Positions 1 through 8,207 are shown, counted from the stretch's first letter. The stretch: DNA of 39,560 nt from Lachnospiraceae bacterium (GCA_022797535.1 JAAWKU010000012.1:1-39560), one strand, 5' to 3'. The notes: generated by a model not told the origin, from the sequence alone. Made by a program: numbers and translations.

Positions 1-810
1 CTGGAGGGCAACCCGGTTACCATCCGTTTCCTGGATCCTCCTCTGCATGAGTTTGTTCCCACTGAGGAAGCTGATATTGAGAAGCTGGCTAACGCACAGG
101 GCAGGTCCGTGGAGGACATCAAGAACTTCATTGCTTCTCTGCATGAGTTCAACCCGATGATGGGCCACAGAGGCTGCCGTCTGGCTGTAACCTATCCTGA
201 GATCGCCAGGATGCAGACCAAGGCTGTTATCCGCGCAGCCATTAATGTGAAGAAGGCTCATCCCGACTGGAATGTAAAGCCTGAGATCATGATTCCTCTG
301 ATCTGCGAGGTCAAGGAACTTAAGTTTGTCAAGAAGCTGGTAGTTGATACTGCCGATGCTGAGATTGCGGCTGCAGGCGTTTCTCTGGAGTATGAAGTAG
401 GTACGATGATCGAGATCCCCCGTGCGGCGCTGACCGCTGATGAGATCGCCAAGGAGGCTGATTTCTTCTGCTTCGGTACCAACGACCTGACCCAGATGAC
501 CTTTGGTTTCTCCCGCGATGACGCAGGCAAGTTCCTGAACGCTTATTATGACACCAAGATCCTGGAGAACGATCCGTTCGCGAAGCTGGATCAGACCGGT
601 GTAGGCAAGTTGATGGAACTGTCCATCAAGCTGGGCAAGCCCGTGAATCCCAAGCTGCACGTTGGTATCTGCGGCGAGCACGGCGGTGATCCTTCCTCCG
701 TGGAGTTCTGCCACAAGATCGGCTTGGACTATGTATCCTGCTCACCGTTCCGTGTGCCGATCGCCAGATTGGCTGCGGCGCAGGCGGCTATAAACAATGT
801 AGGAAAGTAG
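1..810 (+). CDS. ppdK: Pyruvate, phosphate dikinase, C-terminal part (cut by window edge)
   Basis: PPDK interconverts pyruvate + ATP + Pi and PEP + AMP + PPi in the cytoplasm, a glycolytic/gluconeogenic step common in anaerobic Clostridia. The frame is open from base 1, so about 269 residues of a protein usually near 875 aa are present. The visible part is the C-terminal PEP/pyruvate-binding TIM barrel. It shows VTIRFLDPPLHEF near the start, the RGCRLAVTYPEI stretch, the GTNDLTQMTFGFSRDD motif, and the GICGEHGGDP motif carrying the family's catalytic cysteine, with FRVPIARLAAAQA near the end. The GTG at 109 is internal, not the start. A terminator at 944-978 may end its transcript. The identification is firm; the N-terminal nucleotide-binding and phosphohistidine domains lie outside the window. 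Confidence 0.97.
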   Translation: MEGNPVTIRFLDPPLHEFVPTEEADIEKLANAQGRSVEDIKNFIASLHEFNPMMGHRGCRLAVTYPEIARMQTKAVIRAAINVKKAHPDWNVKPEIMIPLICEVKELKFVKKLVVDTADAEIAAAGVSLEYEVGTMIEIPRAALTADEIAKEADFFCFGTNDLTQMTFGFSRDDAGKFLNAYYDTKILENDPFAKLDQTGVGKLMELSIKLGKPVNPKLHVGICGEHGGDPSSVEFCHKIGLDYVSCSPFRVPIARLAAAQAAINNVGK

Positions 811-821
811 ATTACAAATAT

Positions 822-938
822 ATGTACTTCACGGAATATCTGATAACCAGAGCCGATGTGAATGATTTTATGGCACATCGTCCGGAGTACACGAAGGCGA
901 ACCGCTTTGAGGATTTCGTTTGTAAAATCTATCTTTAA
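822..938 (+). CDS. Possible 38-aa small ORF of unknown function
   Basis: An ATG-to-TAA frame lies between ppdK and its terminator. It starts MYFTEYLITRADVND and ends with DFVCKIYL. The composition is protein-like, with charged and aromatic residues, but no good ribosome site sits at the right distance; the nearest purine run is about 15 bases upstream. I do not recognise the product. It may be a remnant of a larger gene at the edge of the accessory region. Confidence 0.2.
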   Translation: MYFTEYLITRADVNDFMAHRPEYTKANRFEDFVCKIYL

Positions 939-943
939 CGATT

Positions 944-978
944 AGGGGAAAATTCATTTGAGAGTTTTCCCCTTTTTC
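944..978 (+). terminator. Rho-independent terminator downstream of ppdK
   Basis: The arms AGGGGAAAA (944-952) and TTTTCCCCT (965-973) are perfect complements around a 12-base loop and run into a T-tract. This probably ends the ppdK transcript. A smaller AAAGGA/TCCTTT hairpin at 1009-1025 follows. Confidence 0.7.
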
Positions 979-1063
979 GTGGTTTTTTCAAAGGATTCTA
1001 TCCAAAACAAAGGATGGAGTCCTTTTTATATATATAAACAAATAATAAAAGGAGGTTCGCACA

Positions 1064-1173
1064 TGAACAACACAGCGTTAAGAGCAGGGGCGCAGAGCGC
1101 CGACAACACACACATGGTTTTTGCAAATGAGGAACATGAGAAATTTTATTCAAAGAAAAGACTTCCAGTATGA
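1064..1173 (+). pseudogene. N-terminal fragment of a DUF6075-like protein
   Basis: An ATG with a strong AAGGAGG site about 8 bases upstream opens a 36-aa frame ending in TGA. The stretch MVFANEEHEKFY is a start I remember from DUF6075 proteins, which are about 140 aa and occur in Lachnospiraceae mobile elements. After EKFYSKK the similarity stops and the DNA continues as transposase sequence in another frame. I read this as a gene cut by insertion or deletion, keeping its translation signals but only about a quarter of its length. The family name is from memory and not verified. Confidence 0.5.
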
Positions 1174-1575
1174 TGTAGAGAAAGATGCCTTTATCTGCCC
1201 CGGGAAAAAAGAGCTTCCCCTGCACCGGCTTAACAGAACTACAAATACAGTGACGAAAGAATACCGGTGTTCTAAAACGGTATGTAAAGACTGTCCCTTG
1301 CGCAGCAGATGCATAGGGGAAAGGGGACGGATAAAAGAATCCAGGTAAATATCTTTGAAGAAGCCGTAAAAAAGAATCATAAAAAAGACGGCACTGAAAG
1401 GCATACTGGAGTTTTGCTTCTTCGGCAGATATGGAGTGAGGGCAGCTTTGCTGCACAAAAAGCAAGGCATAATTTAAAATTCCTATACAGAAGAGGATTA
1501 GAGGCGGCTGAACAGCAATGCCTCTTATCGTCAACCGCATTAAATTTAAAACGGACGAAAAGGGCCATGGCATAA
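1150..1575 (+). pseudogene. IS1182-type transposase C-terminal remnant, frameshifted
   Basis: Two overlapping frames together resemble the C-terminal third of an IS1182-type DDE transposase. The first (to 1348) reads DFQYDVEKDAFICPGKKELP and then the cysteine cluster CSKTVCKDCPLRSRC. The second (from about 1318 to 1575) continues with NIFEEAVKKNHKKDG and WSEGSFAAQKARHNLKFLYR, the segment carrying the last catalytic acidic residue, then RRGLEAAEQ and ALNLKR. A frameshift of one base-phase near 1318-1345 separates them, and the N-terminal half with the first two catalytic aspartates is absent. It cannot encode an active transposase. It abuts the DUF6075-like fragment directly. Family identity is moderately sure; the exact IS name cannot be given. 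Confidence 0.75.
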
Positions 1576-1629
1576 CAGACCATGACCTTTTTCTTTGCAA
1601 TACTTATTGTTAATTTTATGCAAAGCATG

Positions 1630-1756
1630 CCATGATAATCTGAGATATTCCCAATATAAGGGGGTTTGTCAACAGATCGATGATGTCTATAAGTTGCTAA
1701 AAGAAATGAAAGAGATGGATTTAGCAGGCGTAGTAGCATTGTGGGAATGTGTATAA
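1630..1756 (+). pseudogene. Possible C-terminal remnant of an unknown gene
   Basis: This frame reads CHDNLRYSQYKGVCQQIDDV, then a lysine/glutamate-rich helix (YKLLKEMKEMDLAG), and ends in VVALWECV with a TAA at 1754-1756. It looks like real coding sequence but has no start codon or ribosome site. The stop lies inside the left arm of the inverted-repeat element at 1743-1878, so that element may have clipped a former gene. I do not recognise the protein. Confidence 0.3.
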
Positions 1757-1878
1757 CTGGCTGTTTTATGGAGTTGTGGGTAACTCTGTTTGCAGAATGT
1801 GAGAAAGCTGTACTTTGCTTTTCCATGTTCTGTGAACTTAAGTTACCCATGACGAAATAGGCAGTTATGCACATCTCC
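1743..1878. repeat. 136-bp imperfect inverted repeat (MITE-like or long hairpin)
   Basis: The left half (1743-1808) and the reverse complement of the right half (about 1817-1877) align over some 60 bases. Matching blocks include GTGTATAACTG/GTGCATAACTG, TGGGTAACT/TGGGTAACT and CAGAATGTG/CAGAACATG. Only about 10 bases lie between the halves, so an RNA copy would fold into one long hairpin. It encodes no protein. It could be a non-autonomous transposable element or a processing/termination structure. Confidence 0.6.
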
Positions 1879-2000
1879 ATGATGTGTTTTGTGAGTTTGA
1901 CTTAGATTTCATATTCTCAAGGGTATCATCGTAGTAGCAAGCAAAATAGCAACGGTAGATTTTGCAAATAATAGATAACCTTTTATGGTAAAACTTTTAT

Positions 2001-2046
2001 GTTCTGTCAAAAGTTAAAGACTTGTTAAGAATTTCTATGCTATGAT
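2001..2046 (+). promoter_or_regulatory. Probable promoter and regulator site of the ABC/two-component operon
   Basis: The region just before the permease gene holds GTTAAAGACTT (2013-2023) and GTTAAGAATTT (2024-2034), an 11-bp direct repeat matching at 8 of 11 places. That is one helical turn, as is typical for OmpR-type response regulators. A TATGAT box follows at 2041-2046, with a possible TATGCT at 2036-2041. No ideal -35 box is seen, which fits an activated promoter. Autoregulation by the regulator at 5303 is an inference. Confidence 0.4.
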
Positions 2047-2089
2047 CAGAACATGCAGAAAATAAAACGCAAGAAAAGAGGTATACACT

Positions 2090-4468
2090 ATGTTCTGGAG
2101 GATATTGAAAAAAGACCTGAAACGCAAAAAGGCGATGAACGTGATTTTGCTTGTATTTATCATACTTGCGTCCATGTTCGTATCGTCGGGCGTGAATAAC
2201 ATCATAAGCGTTACAACGGCGCTTGACGATTATTTTGAAATGGCGGACGCGCCCGATTACCTTGCGGTGACAATGAACAAAGCAGGGGCGGTCGATGTTG
2301 ACGAGGTTTTATATTCTGCCGCTTCAGTGAAAAGTTTTGGCAAGGAAAAAATCTTGTATATGGATTCCGACAGTATCACCTTTGAAGATGATGAAAGCAA
2401 AAACGTCACAAACTTGAGCTTTATTTTTCTTCAGAGCGACGGGGATATGTCCATGAATTATATTCTTGACGATGGCGGTATTCTTGAATCGGTAAAGAGT
2501 GGAGAGTTTTATATGACGGCGGGCATGGCGGAGGATATCGGGCTTGAGATTGGGGATAAAATGACTGTAAAGCTCGGCGGTGTAAGCTGTAGTTTTACGT
2601 TCGCGGGTGGTGTCAAAGACGCGGTTCTTGGCTCGAAGGGAATAGGCATACAGCGTTATATCATCAGCGCAGAGGACTTTGAAAAATTCAGCTCTGCGGA
2701 AAATGTCGAGCAATTTTACGGCGGCGAGCTGGTTTACATACGCACCTCGGATATGGGAAAAATGCTCTCCGAAATCAAGCCGATAATCGACAGCGCCCTT
2801 TTGACAGGTGACAAGACAACAATCAAATTTTCTTATATTTTTGATATGATGGTGGTCGGTCTCCTCCTTGCGGTAAGTCTTATTCTTATAGCTGTCGCGT
2901 TTGTGGTTCTGCGGTTTACCATTGTTTTCACGCTTTCCGAGGAGTTTCGTGAAATCGGCGTTATGAAAGCCATCGGTATCTGCAATCGAAAGATCAGAGG
3001 CCTGTACCTTTCCAAATACGCGGCGCTTTCCGTGATTGGCGCGGTTATCGGTCTCGCTCTCAGCTTTCCTTTCGGTGAAATGCTGGTGAGCGTTTTCTCT
3101 AAATCCATTATTATAAACAATCGGAACGCGGCTTTTGCCAACATCATTTGCGCAGTGCTCATCGTAGGAGTAATCATGCTGTTTAGCTACGGCTGTACGG
3201 GCAAGGTCGGGAAAATGGCGCCCATTGATGCAGTGCGAAATGGCCAGACAGGTGAGCGCTTCCACAAAAAGAGCATAATGAGTCTTGGGAAATCCAGGCT
3301 TCCCGAAACACCGTTTCTCGCGCTGAACGATATTGTAAGCAGCTCGAAACGCTTCGGTATCATAGCCCTCGCTTTCTTCCTTTGCCTGTCACTTCTGCTT
3401 ATACTTTCGGTGGCGGTTACCACGTTGAAAAGCGGTGCTCTCGCCAGCGTTTTGGGTCTTGCGGACTTCGACCTGTCAGCAAAGGGCAAGGGAATGGAGT
3501 TTATGACGGAGGACGGACACGAAAAACTGAAAGAATACCTTTCGGATATGGAGGAAAATCTCGCCCAGAATGATATGCCCGCACGCTGTATGCAGGAAAT
3601 GATGTTCAAGCTGCCCGTGTCATACGGTGAAAACGAGAGCAGTATTTTCATCTATCAAGGCACAGGAACAACCGCGGATATGTATGAGTACATCGAGGGC
3701 ACGCCGCCGCGGTCTGCCGACGAGGTTGCATTGACCCGTCTTACCGCAAACAAGCTGAAAGCGGATATCGGCGATACGATCACAATCAAAACCATCGATG
3801 GCGACAAGGAATTTATGATAACGGCGATTTTTCAGTCCATGACTAATATGGGCGAGGGCGTGCGGCTTCACGAGGACGAGGAGATCAATTACATACAGGC
3901 GCAGGGCGCGATCTTCACACTGATCAAATTCACCGACGATCCCGATAAAAAAGAAATCGCCCGCCGTATGGAAAAAATCCAGGAGCTTTATCCCGAACTT
4001 GACAATGTCAGGAACTGCGCCGAATGTATATCAGATCAGCTCAAAGTTACGGATGCTGTTGATACGATAAAACGAATGGTTGTTGTTCTCACGATTATTT
4101 TAGCGGTGCTGATTACCGTGCTTATGGAACGCTCCTTTATCGCCAGAGAGCAGGGCGAAATCGCACTTATGAAAGCGATAGGCACACGAAACGGAAAAAT
4201 CTACACCCACCATACCCTGCGCTTCGTTTTCGTTGGAATCATGGCGATTATTGCTGCGGAACTTTTTGCTCTGCCTCTTACGCATCTTTCTATTGACCCG
4301 ATTTTTAAGATGATGGGTATGGAGCTTGCTGTTAACTATACGATCAGCCCGTTTGAAATGTTCCTTGTTTTTCCCCTCGTGGTTCTTGCGGCAACCGCGA
4401 TAAGTGCGTTCCTCACCTCGCTGTATACCAAAAAAATAAAGGCCCTGGACACGGCTAATATCGAATAA
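2090..4468 (+). CDS. FtsX/MacB-type ABC transporter permease, 792 aa
   Basis: This is the membrane subunit of an ABC transporter whose ATPase follows 15 bases downstream. The predicted layout is one N-terminal helix (about 17-38), a large outside domain (40-245), three helices (about 250-370), a fifth helix (about 420-445), a second outside domain (446-660) and three last helices (about 664-780). This is a duplicated FtsX arrangement. The phrases FREIGVMKAIGICNRKIRGL and GEIALMKAIGTRNGKIYTHH are the paired cytoplasmic coupling segments that contact the ATPase. Relatives either expel antimicrobial peptides or transmit force to the outside rather than carry a solute through a channel. The start is supported by AGAGGT about 8 bases upstream. 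The substrate is unknown; with the two-component pair downstream, peptide defence is the best guess. Confidence 0.88.
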   Translation: MFWRILKKDLKRKKAMNVILLVFIILASMFVSSGVNNIISVTTALDDYFEMADAPDYLAVTMNKAGAVDVDEVLYSAASVKSFGKEKILYMDSDSITFEDDESKNVTNLSFIFLQSDGDMSMNYILDDGGILESVKSGEFYMTAGMAEDIGLEIGDKMTVKLGGVSCSFTFAGGVKDAVLGSKGIGIQRYIISAEDFEKFSSAENVEQFYGGELVYIRTSDMGKMLSEIKPIIDSALLTGDKTTIKFSYIFDMMVVGLLLAVSLILIAVAFVVLRFTIVFTLSEEFREIGVMKAIGICNRKIRGLYLSKYAALSVIGAVIGLALSFPFGEMLVSVFSKSIIINNRNAAFANIICAVLIVGVIMLFSYGCTGKVGKMAPIDAVRNGQTGERFHKKSIMSLGKSRLPETPFLALNDIVSSSKRFGIIALAFFLCLSLLLILSVAVTTLKSGALASVLGLADFDLSAKGKGMEFMTEDGHEKLKEYLSDMEENLAQNDMPARCMQEMMFKLPVSYGENESSIFIYQGTGTTADMYEYIEGTPPRSADEVALTRLTANKLKADIGDTITIKTIDGDKEFMITAIFQSMTNMGEGVRLHEDEEINYIQAQGAIFTLIKFTDDPDKKEIARRMEKIQELYPELDNVRNCAECISDQLKVTDAVDTIKRMVVVLTIILAVLITVLMERSFIAREQGEIALMKAIGTRNGKIYTHHTLRFVFVGIMAIIAAELFALPLTHLSIDPIFKMMGMELAVNYTISPFEMFLVFPLVVLAATAISAFLTSLYTKKIKALDTANIE

Positions 4469-4483
4469 GAAAGGAAATCTGAT

Positions 4484-5251
4484 ATGAATATTCTCGAAGT
4501 AAAAGACCTCTGCAAAACATATGTTGTAAACAAGCACCAGAACAATGTACTGAAAAACATCAATTTCACGATTGGTGAAGGAGAAATGGTCGCTGTAATG
4601 GGACCGTCGGGCTCTGGAAAATCCACGTTGTTGTACGCAGTTTCGGGCATGGATGATCCTACCGCAGGAAAGGTGGACTTCTGCGGGAAAAATATTGCAG
4701 GGATGGGCGAAAAAGAACTTGCAGACCTGCGCCTTGACGAGATGGGGTTCATTTTCCAGCAGATGTATATGCTGAAAAACCTCACGATATTGGATAATAT
4801 CATACTTCCTGCAACACAATCCAAAAAGCTGCGTGAACCTCGTAAGGAGACGGTGCGACGCGGTCAGGATCTCATGCGCAGGCTCGGTATTACCGACATC
4901 GCCGGCAACGACATCAATGAGCTTTCGGGCGGTCAGCTTCAACGGGCGTGCATCTGCCGCAGTATGATAAACAATCCCAGGATGATCTTTGCCGATGAGC
5001 CGACAGGCGCTCTCAACCGTGCAAGCTCTGATGAGGTCATAAACGAGCTGCTCTCCCTCAACCGTGACGGTACGACAATCATGTGCGTGACACATGATCC
5101 GAAGGTTGCCGCAAAGTGCAGCAGGGTGCTTTACATTGTGGATGGCGGGATTGTCGGTGAAAAAGAAATGGGACATTTTGGCGGTGGTGACAAGGAGCTT
5201 CGTGACCGTCAAAGAGAACTGAACAACTGGCTTATGGAACAGGGCTGGTGA
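4484..5251 (+). CDS. ABC transporter ATPase of the MacB/LolD type, 255 aa
   Basis: This is the ATP-hydrolysing partner of the permease at 2090. Walker A is GPSGSGKST (residues 40-48), the Q-loop lies in FIFQQMYML, the signature is LSGGQ (147-151), Walker B is MIFADEP (167-173), and the switch histidine is in CVTHDPKVA. DEPTGALN is characteristic of the MacB/LolD/BceA group. The length is close to the usual 230-255 aa, with a C-terminal tail ending in NWLMEQGW that may be specific to this subgroup. An AGGAAA-type ribosome site precedes the ATG. Co-transcription with the permease and the following regulator is likely, since only 51 bases separate this gene from the regulator. Confidence 0.93.
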   Translation: MNILEVKDLCKTYVVNKHQNNVLKNINFTIGEGEMVAVMGPSGSGKSTLLYAVSGMDDPTAGKVDFCGKNIAGMGEKELADLRLDEMGFIFQQMYMLKNLTILDNIILPATQSKKLREPRKETVRRGQDLMRRLGITDIAGNDINELSGGQLQRACICRSMINNPRMIFADEPTGALNRASSDEVINELLSLNRDGTTIMCVTHDPKVAAKCSRVLYIVDGGIVGEKEMGHFGGGDKELRDRQRELNNWLMEQGW

Positions 5252-5302
5252 TACTTGCATAATATTGGCTGATATGGTACAAGACTTGTAGGAGGTGATT
5301 TT

Positions 5303-5965
5303 ATGACCGATATTCTAATCGTAGAAGACGACAAGGAACTATCCGACCTGCTGACCGACTTCCTGCGTGACGAAGGTTATATTACGTCAAGTGTGGACAG
5401 TGGGGAGCGTGCCGTGCAGCTCTTTGAACGATATGGCGCAAGGCTTGTGGTGCTTGACATCAATCTTCCTGATGTGAACGGCTTTGCAGTCTGCTCCAAA
5501 CTTCGGCAGAATGCGGATACTCCTATACTGATCGTAAGTTCAAGGACAGGCAAGGAGGATAAGCTGAACGGCTTTGACCTCGGCGCTGACGATTATATTG
5601 AAAAGCCTTATGACATTGATATTCTTATCGCTAAGATCAAGGGGATATTTAAACGGCGGTATCAGCGTGATATATTGTCGGCGGACGGTGTGACACTCAA
5701 TCTTGCAGATAAGACAGTGGTCATCGATGGAAAAGACGTGGAACTGCCTGCAAAGGAATTTGACCTGTTGGCGCTTCTGATCGGGAATCAGGGCAAAACT
5801 CTGAAAAAAGAGTACCTGTTTGGTACTGTCTGGGGTAGCGACAGTGATTCGGAGCTGCAGACGCTCCATGTGCATATCAACCGCCTTCGCCAGAAGTTAG
5901 GTGATGATCCTAAGAATGCAAAGCGTTTGTTGACGGTCTGGGGCGTGGGGTATAAGTTTGTATGA
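5303..5965 (+). CDS. OmpR-family response regulator, 220 aa
   Basis: This is a DNA-binding regulator of a two-component system. The receiver domain (1-120) has the acidic pair EDD at 8-10, the phosphate-accepting aspartate D52 in VVLDINLPD, and the conserved lysine K101 in IEKPYD. The C-terminal half (about 130-220) is a winged helix with EFDLLALL and LQTLHVHINRLRQKL, ending in GVGYKFV. AGGAGGTGA precedes the ATG. The stop codon overlaps the start of the kinase gene by 4 bases, so the pair is translationally coupled. Being third in the ABC permease-ATPase operon, it most likely controls that operon, perhaps through the 11-bp repeats at 2013-2034. Confidence 0.94.
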   Translation: MTDILIVEDDKELSDLLTDFLRDEGYITSSVDSGERAVQLFERYGARLVVLDINLPDVNGFAVCSKLRQNADTPILIVSSRTGKEDKLNGFDLGADDYIEKPYDIDILIAKIKGIFKRRYQRDILSADGVTLNLADKTVVIDGKDVELPAKEFDLLALLIGNQGKTLKKEYLFGTVWGSDSDSELQTLHVHINRLRQKLGDDPKNAKRLLTVWGVGYKFV

Positions 5966-7179
5966 AGTCTTTTAGAAGATTGTGTATTTTAGTGATAACT
6001 GTATTTCTTTTGCTGATGGTGGTATTGAATCTGTTTCTTGTGGGAGCGAAAGACAGTAGTGAAGGCATTTATCGTGTGGAAGCCAAGCGACTTGCAGATG
6101 AGATAGTGAAAACAGGCAATTATGACCTTGAAAAATATCCTCACATTACGGGAGTGTTCAATTCTGATGATGGCGAGCTGTATATCTCTGATGAGCATTA
6201 TCTAATCATAGAAGCAGGCGGTATGATGTATCGTGTGGAGTATATGATTGGAAACGGACATCACAGCATTGCGGCAATAAACTGTGTGTTTGGTGCGCTG
6301 TTCCTGCTGATGACAGGTTTTTTGTATTATATCTGGAGGACAATCATTGTGCCATTCGGCAGATTGAACGATGTCCCGCAGGAGCTTGCAAGGGGTAATC
6401 TTTCTGTCCCGATACCAGAGGAAAAAAGCCGTTTCTTTGGAAAATTTACATGGGGTGTGAATCTTCTGCGTGAGAGTATCGAGGACAGCCGTAAAAAAGA
6501 AATCACGATGCAGAGGGAGAAAAAACTCTTGCTGCTTTCCCTTTCTCACGATATCAAAACACCTTTATCAGCAATCAAGCTGGGTGCAAAGGCTCTTGCC
6601 AGGGGATTATACAAGGACGAGGAAAAACGGCGTGCTGCTGCTGAAAGTATCAATATCCGTGCAGATGAGATAGAGTGTCTTGTCAGCGAGATCACAAAGG
6701 CGGCAAGCGAGGACTTTATGAGCTTTGAGGTCACACAGGGGGAGGCTTTCTTAAGCGCTGTCATTGCAAAGATAGATGCGAGATATACTCCCCAGCTTGC
6801 CATATCGGGAACGGAGTTTGCGATTCAGAAGTATGATGATTGTATTCTTTCCTGCGACCCCGACCGTCTTGCAGAGTGCTTGCAAAATCTGATCGAAAAT
6901 GCGATGAAATACGGTGACGGCAGACGAATTGAGATCAGCTTTGATAAAATGGATGGATGTGAGCTTATCACGGTATCAAATACAGGCTGTACTCTTGAGG
7001 CGAAAGAACTGCCGCAGATATTCGAGAGTTTTCATCGTGGAAATAATGCGGACAAGGTGCAGGGCAACGGGCTTGGGCTTTTCATATGCAAAAGGCTGAT
7101 GGGGCTTATGCATGGAGAGATATTTGCTGATATTCGTGATAAATGCTTTTATATAACCCTTGTTGTGAAAATGGCGTAA
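5962..7179 (+). CDS. Membrane sensor histidine kinase, 405 aa
   Basis: This is the partner kinase of the regulator at 5303, overlapping it by ATGA. A first helix (about 7-28) and a second (about 104-128) bracket an outside sensor domain of roughly 75 residues, larger than the very short loop of BceS-type intramembrane sensors. A HAMP-like linker follows, then the H-box LSLSHDIKTPLSA with the phosphorylated H196, and the ATPase domain with N-box LIENAMKYG (N313) and G-box GNGLGLFICKRL. The outside sensor suggests it can detect a signal itself. The ligand is not visible in the sequence. Confidence 0.92.
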   Translation: MKSFRRLCILVITVFLLLMVVLNLFLVGAKDSSEGIYRVEAKRLADEIVKTGNYDLEKYPHITGVFNSDDGELYISDEHYLIIEAGGMMYRVEYMIGNGHHSIAAINCVFGALFLLMTGFLYYIWRTIIVPFGRLNDVPQELARGNLSVPIPEEKSRFFGKFTWGVNLLRESIEDSRKKEITMQREKKLLLLSLSHDIKTPLSAIKLGAKALARGLYKDEEKRRAAAESINIRADEIECLVSEITKAASEDFMSFEVTQGEAFLSAVIAKIDARYTPQLAISGTEFAIQKYDDCILSCDPDRLAECLQNLIENAMKYGDGRRIEISFDKMDGCELITVSNTGCTLEAKELPQIFESFHRGNNADKVQGNGLGLFICKRLMGLMHGEIFADIRDKCFYITLVVKMA

Positions 7180-7490
7180 AGTGGCAGATGTTTGTTCAGG
7201 GCGAAAATTGTCTCCATTGTTAGCTATAATACAATCTTCTGTTTGCTGGATTTTAAGTAAGAGAGACTTTCACTTGCCCATGAGGGCAAAAATAAGAGAA
7301 AAGGATATATATTTTGAAGTTGGATATGCCCCAACCTTGAAAATTAAGGTAATTAGTAAATAAAACCGGAGTTTGCAAAAGAATCTCAATTAAAATTTAG
7401 GAAGTTAAAAAGCAAAATAATAGAAATAATCTGCCACACGACAGCAAAAAATGCCGTTGTACAGCGGATGTATTTTCATGCGTTTACGGA
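7180..7490. other. Gene-poor, AT-rich stretch after the kinase
   Basis: No convincing gene is present. A 60-codon GTG-started frame at 7181-7363 ends in EVGYAPTLKIKVISK but has no separate ribosome site and matches nothing I know. The stretch probably holds the 3' end of the ABC/two-component transcript and old island sequence. Confidence 0.4.
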
Positions 7491-7526
7491 ACGGCGGCTT
7501 TGAGAAAGGCAAAGCTGCCGTTTTGT
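7491..7526 (+). terminator. Rho-independent terminator
   Basis: The arm ACGGCGGCTTTG (7491-7502) pairs with CAAAGCTGCCGT (7510-7521), with one G-U pair and a 7-base loop, then runs into TTTTGTT. It probably ends read-through from the kinase operon before the radical-SAM cassette. Confidence 0.7.
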
Positions 7527-7597
7527 TATCGAGAATTTGGTGAAAAACAAGCTGCCATAGGAGATAATATATGCGTAAAATACCACTCAAAATATTA

Positions 7598-7677
7598 CAC
7601 CTCAGAAGCGGCGGTCTGCCGTTTCCGCCGGATTATCCGTTTGGCAGCAGGGGAGGTTAGAGGTAATACGGGGAATG
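7598..7677 (+). repeat. Direct repeat, left copy (~80 bp)
   Basis: It begins CACCTCA and contains a 34-base core (7606-7639, AAGCGGCGG to GATTATCCG) identical to the copy at 10107-10187. The right part matches at roughly three quarters of its bases, with one small indel. Inside the core, CGGCGG and CCGCCG can pair. The two copies lie 2509 bp apart and enclose the HxlR/radical-SAM cassette. Confidence 0.8.
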
Positions 7678-7708
7678 GACTGCCCCTATATATGGTGTCA
7701 GTAACCCT

Positions 7709-8074
7709 TTATTCTTTATACGGATTTACATAATCCGGGCAGAGGTGTGTTTCGCTCCATGCCATCATTGTCTGCAGGACGGGAATGAAGCTCTCTCCCA
7801 ATTCGGTCAGCGAATACTCCACCTTTGGCGGTATTTCTTTGTAAATCTCTCGGTGGAGGAACCCATCGCTTTCCAGTTCCCGGAGCTGTTTTGTCAGCGT
7901 GGACTGCGTGATGCCGTCAAGACGGCGCATCAGTTCCCCGAACCGCTGGACTTTGTAAAAGGACACATACCATAAAATCAGGATTTTCCATTTGCCGCCG
8001 ATCACGGACTGCAGTCTGCTCATGGGTTCGCAGCGGGCAATCACTTCTTTGTCATTGAATTTGCTTTCAGCCAT
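7709..8074 (-). CDS. HxlR-family winged-helix regulator, 121 aa
   Basis: This is a small DNA-binding protein of the HxlR (DUF24) type, a family in which several members sense electrophiles, aldehydes or thiol stress and control a divergent gene. Family hallmarks are CEPMSRLQSVIGGKWKILIL (residues about 15-34), the RFGELMRRLDGITQSTLTKQ recognition region, and PPKVEYSLTELGESF in the wing. An N-terminal cysteine (C15) sits where redox-active family members carry theirs, and a second one is near the C-terminus (C113). AGAGGTGG lies 6 bases before the ATG. It is divergent from the radical-SAM genes, with a 197-bp intergenic region, and probably controls them and itself. Confidence 0.93.
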   Translation of the reverse strand: MAESKFNDKEVIARCEPMSRLQSVIGGKWKILILWYVSFYKVQRFGELMRRLDGITQSTLTKQLRELESDGFLHREIYKEIPPKVEYSLTELGESFIPVLQTMMAWSETHLCPDYVNPYKE

Positions 8075-8140
8075 TTCATTCCACCTCTTTCCCCCATCAG
8101 TATATTTCAGTGGCGGGGGAAAATCAAGATACGGTTATTT

Positions 8141-8207
8141 TTGACAGATAGTATCCTTTTTGCAAAAGGTATGAAAAGCAGTACTACCAACATAAAAAGA
8201 CAGTACT
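8141..8207. promoter_or_regulatory. Divergent promoter region with candidate HxlR operator
   Basis: Two AGTACT palindromes at 8180-8185 and 8202-8207 start 22 bp apart, about two helical turns. A near-palindrome, GTATCC-TTTTTGC-AAAAGG-TATG, lies at 8150-8173. On the minus strand TTTTCA and TACTAT, 18 bases apart, form a fair promoter for the regulator. On the plus strand the boxes are less clear; TTGCAA (8160) with TACTAC (8182) is one option. Sites of this kind would allow the HxlR protein to bind as one or two dimers. Confidence 0.4.

Noticed and set aside
7500-7733. A plus-strand frame of 77 codons across the left direct repeat
   Set aside because: It has no ribosome site, overlaps a terminator and the end of the HxlR gene, and its content is not protein-like beyond the repeat.
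8141-8175. TTGACA at 8141 with TATGAA at 8170 as the radical-SAM promoter
   Set aside because: The 23-base gap is too long for a normal sigma-A promoter.
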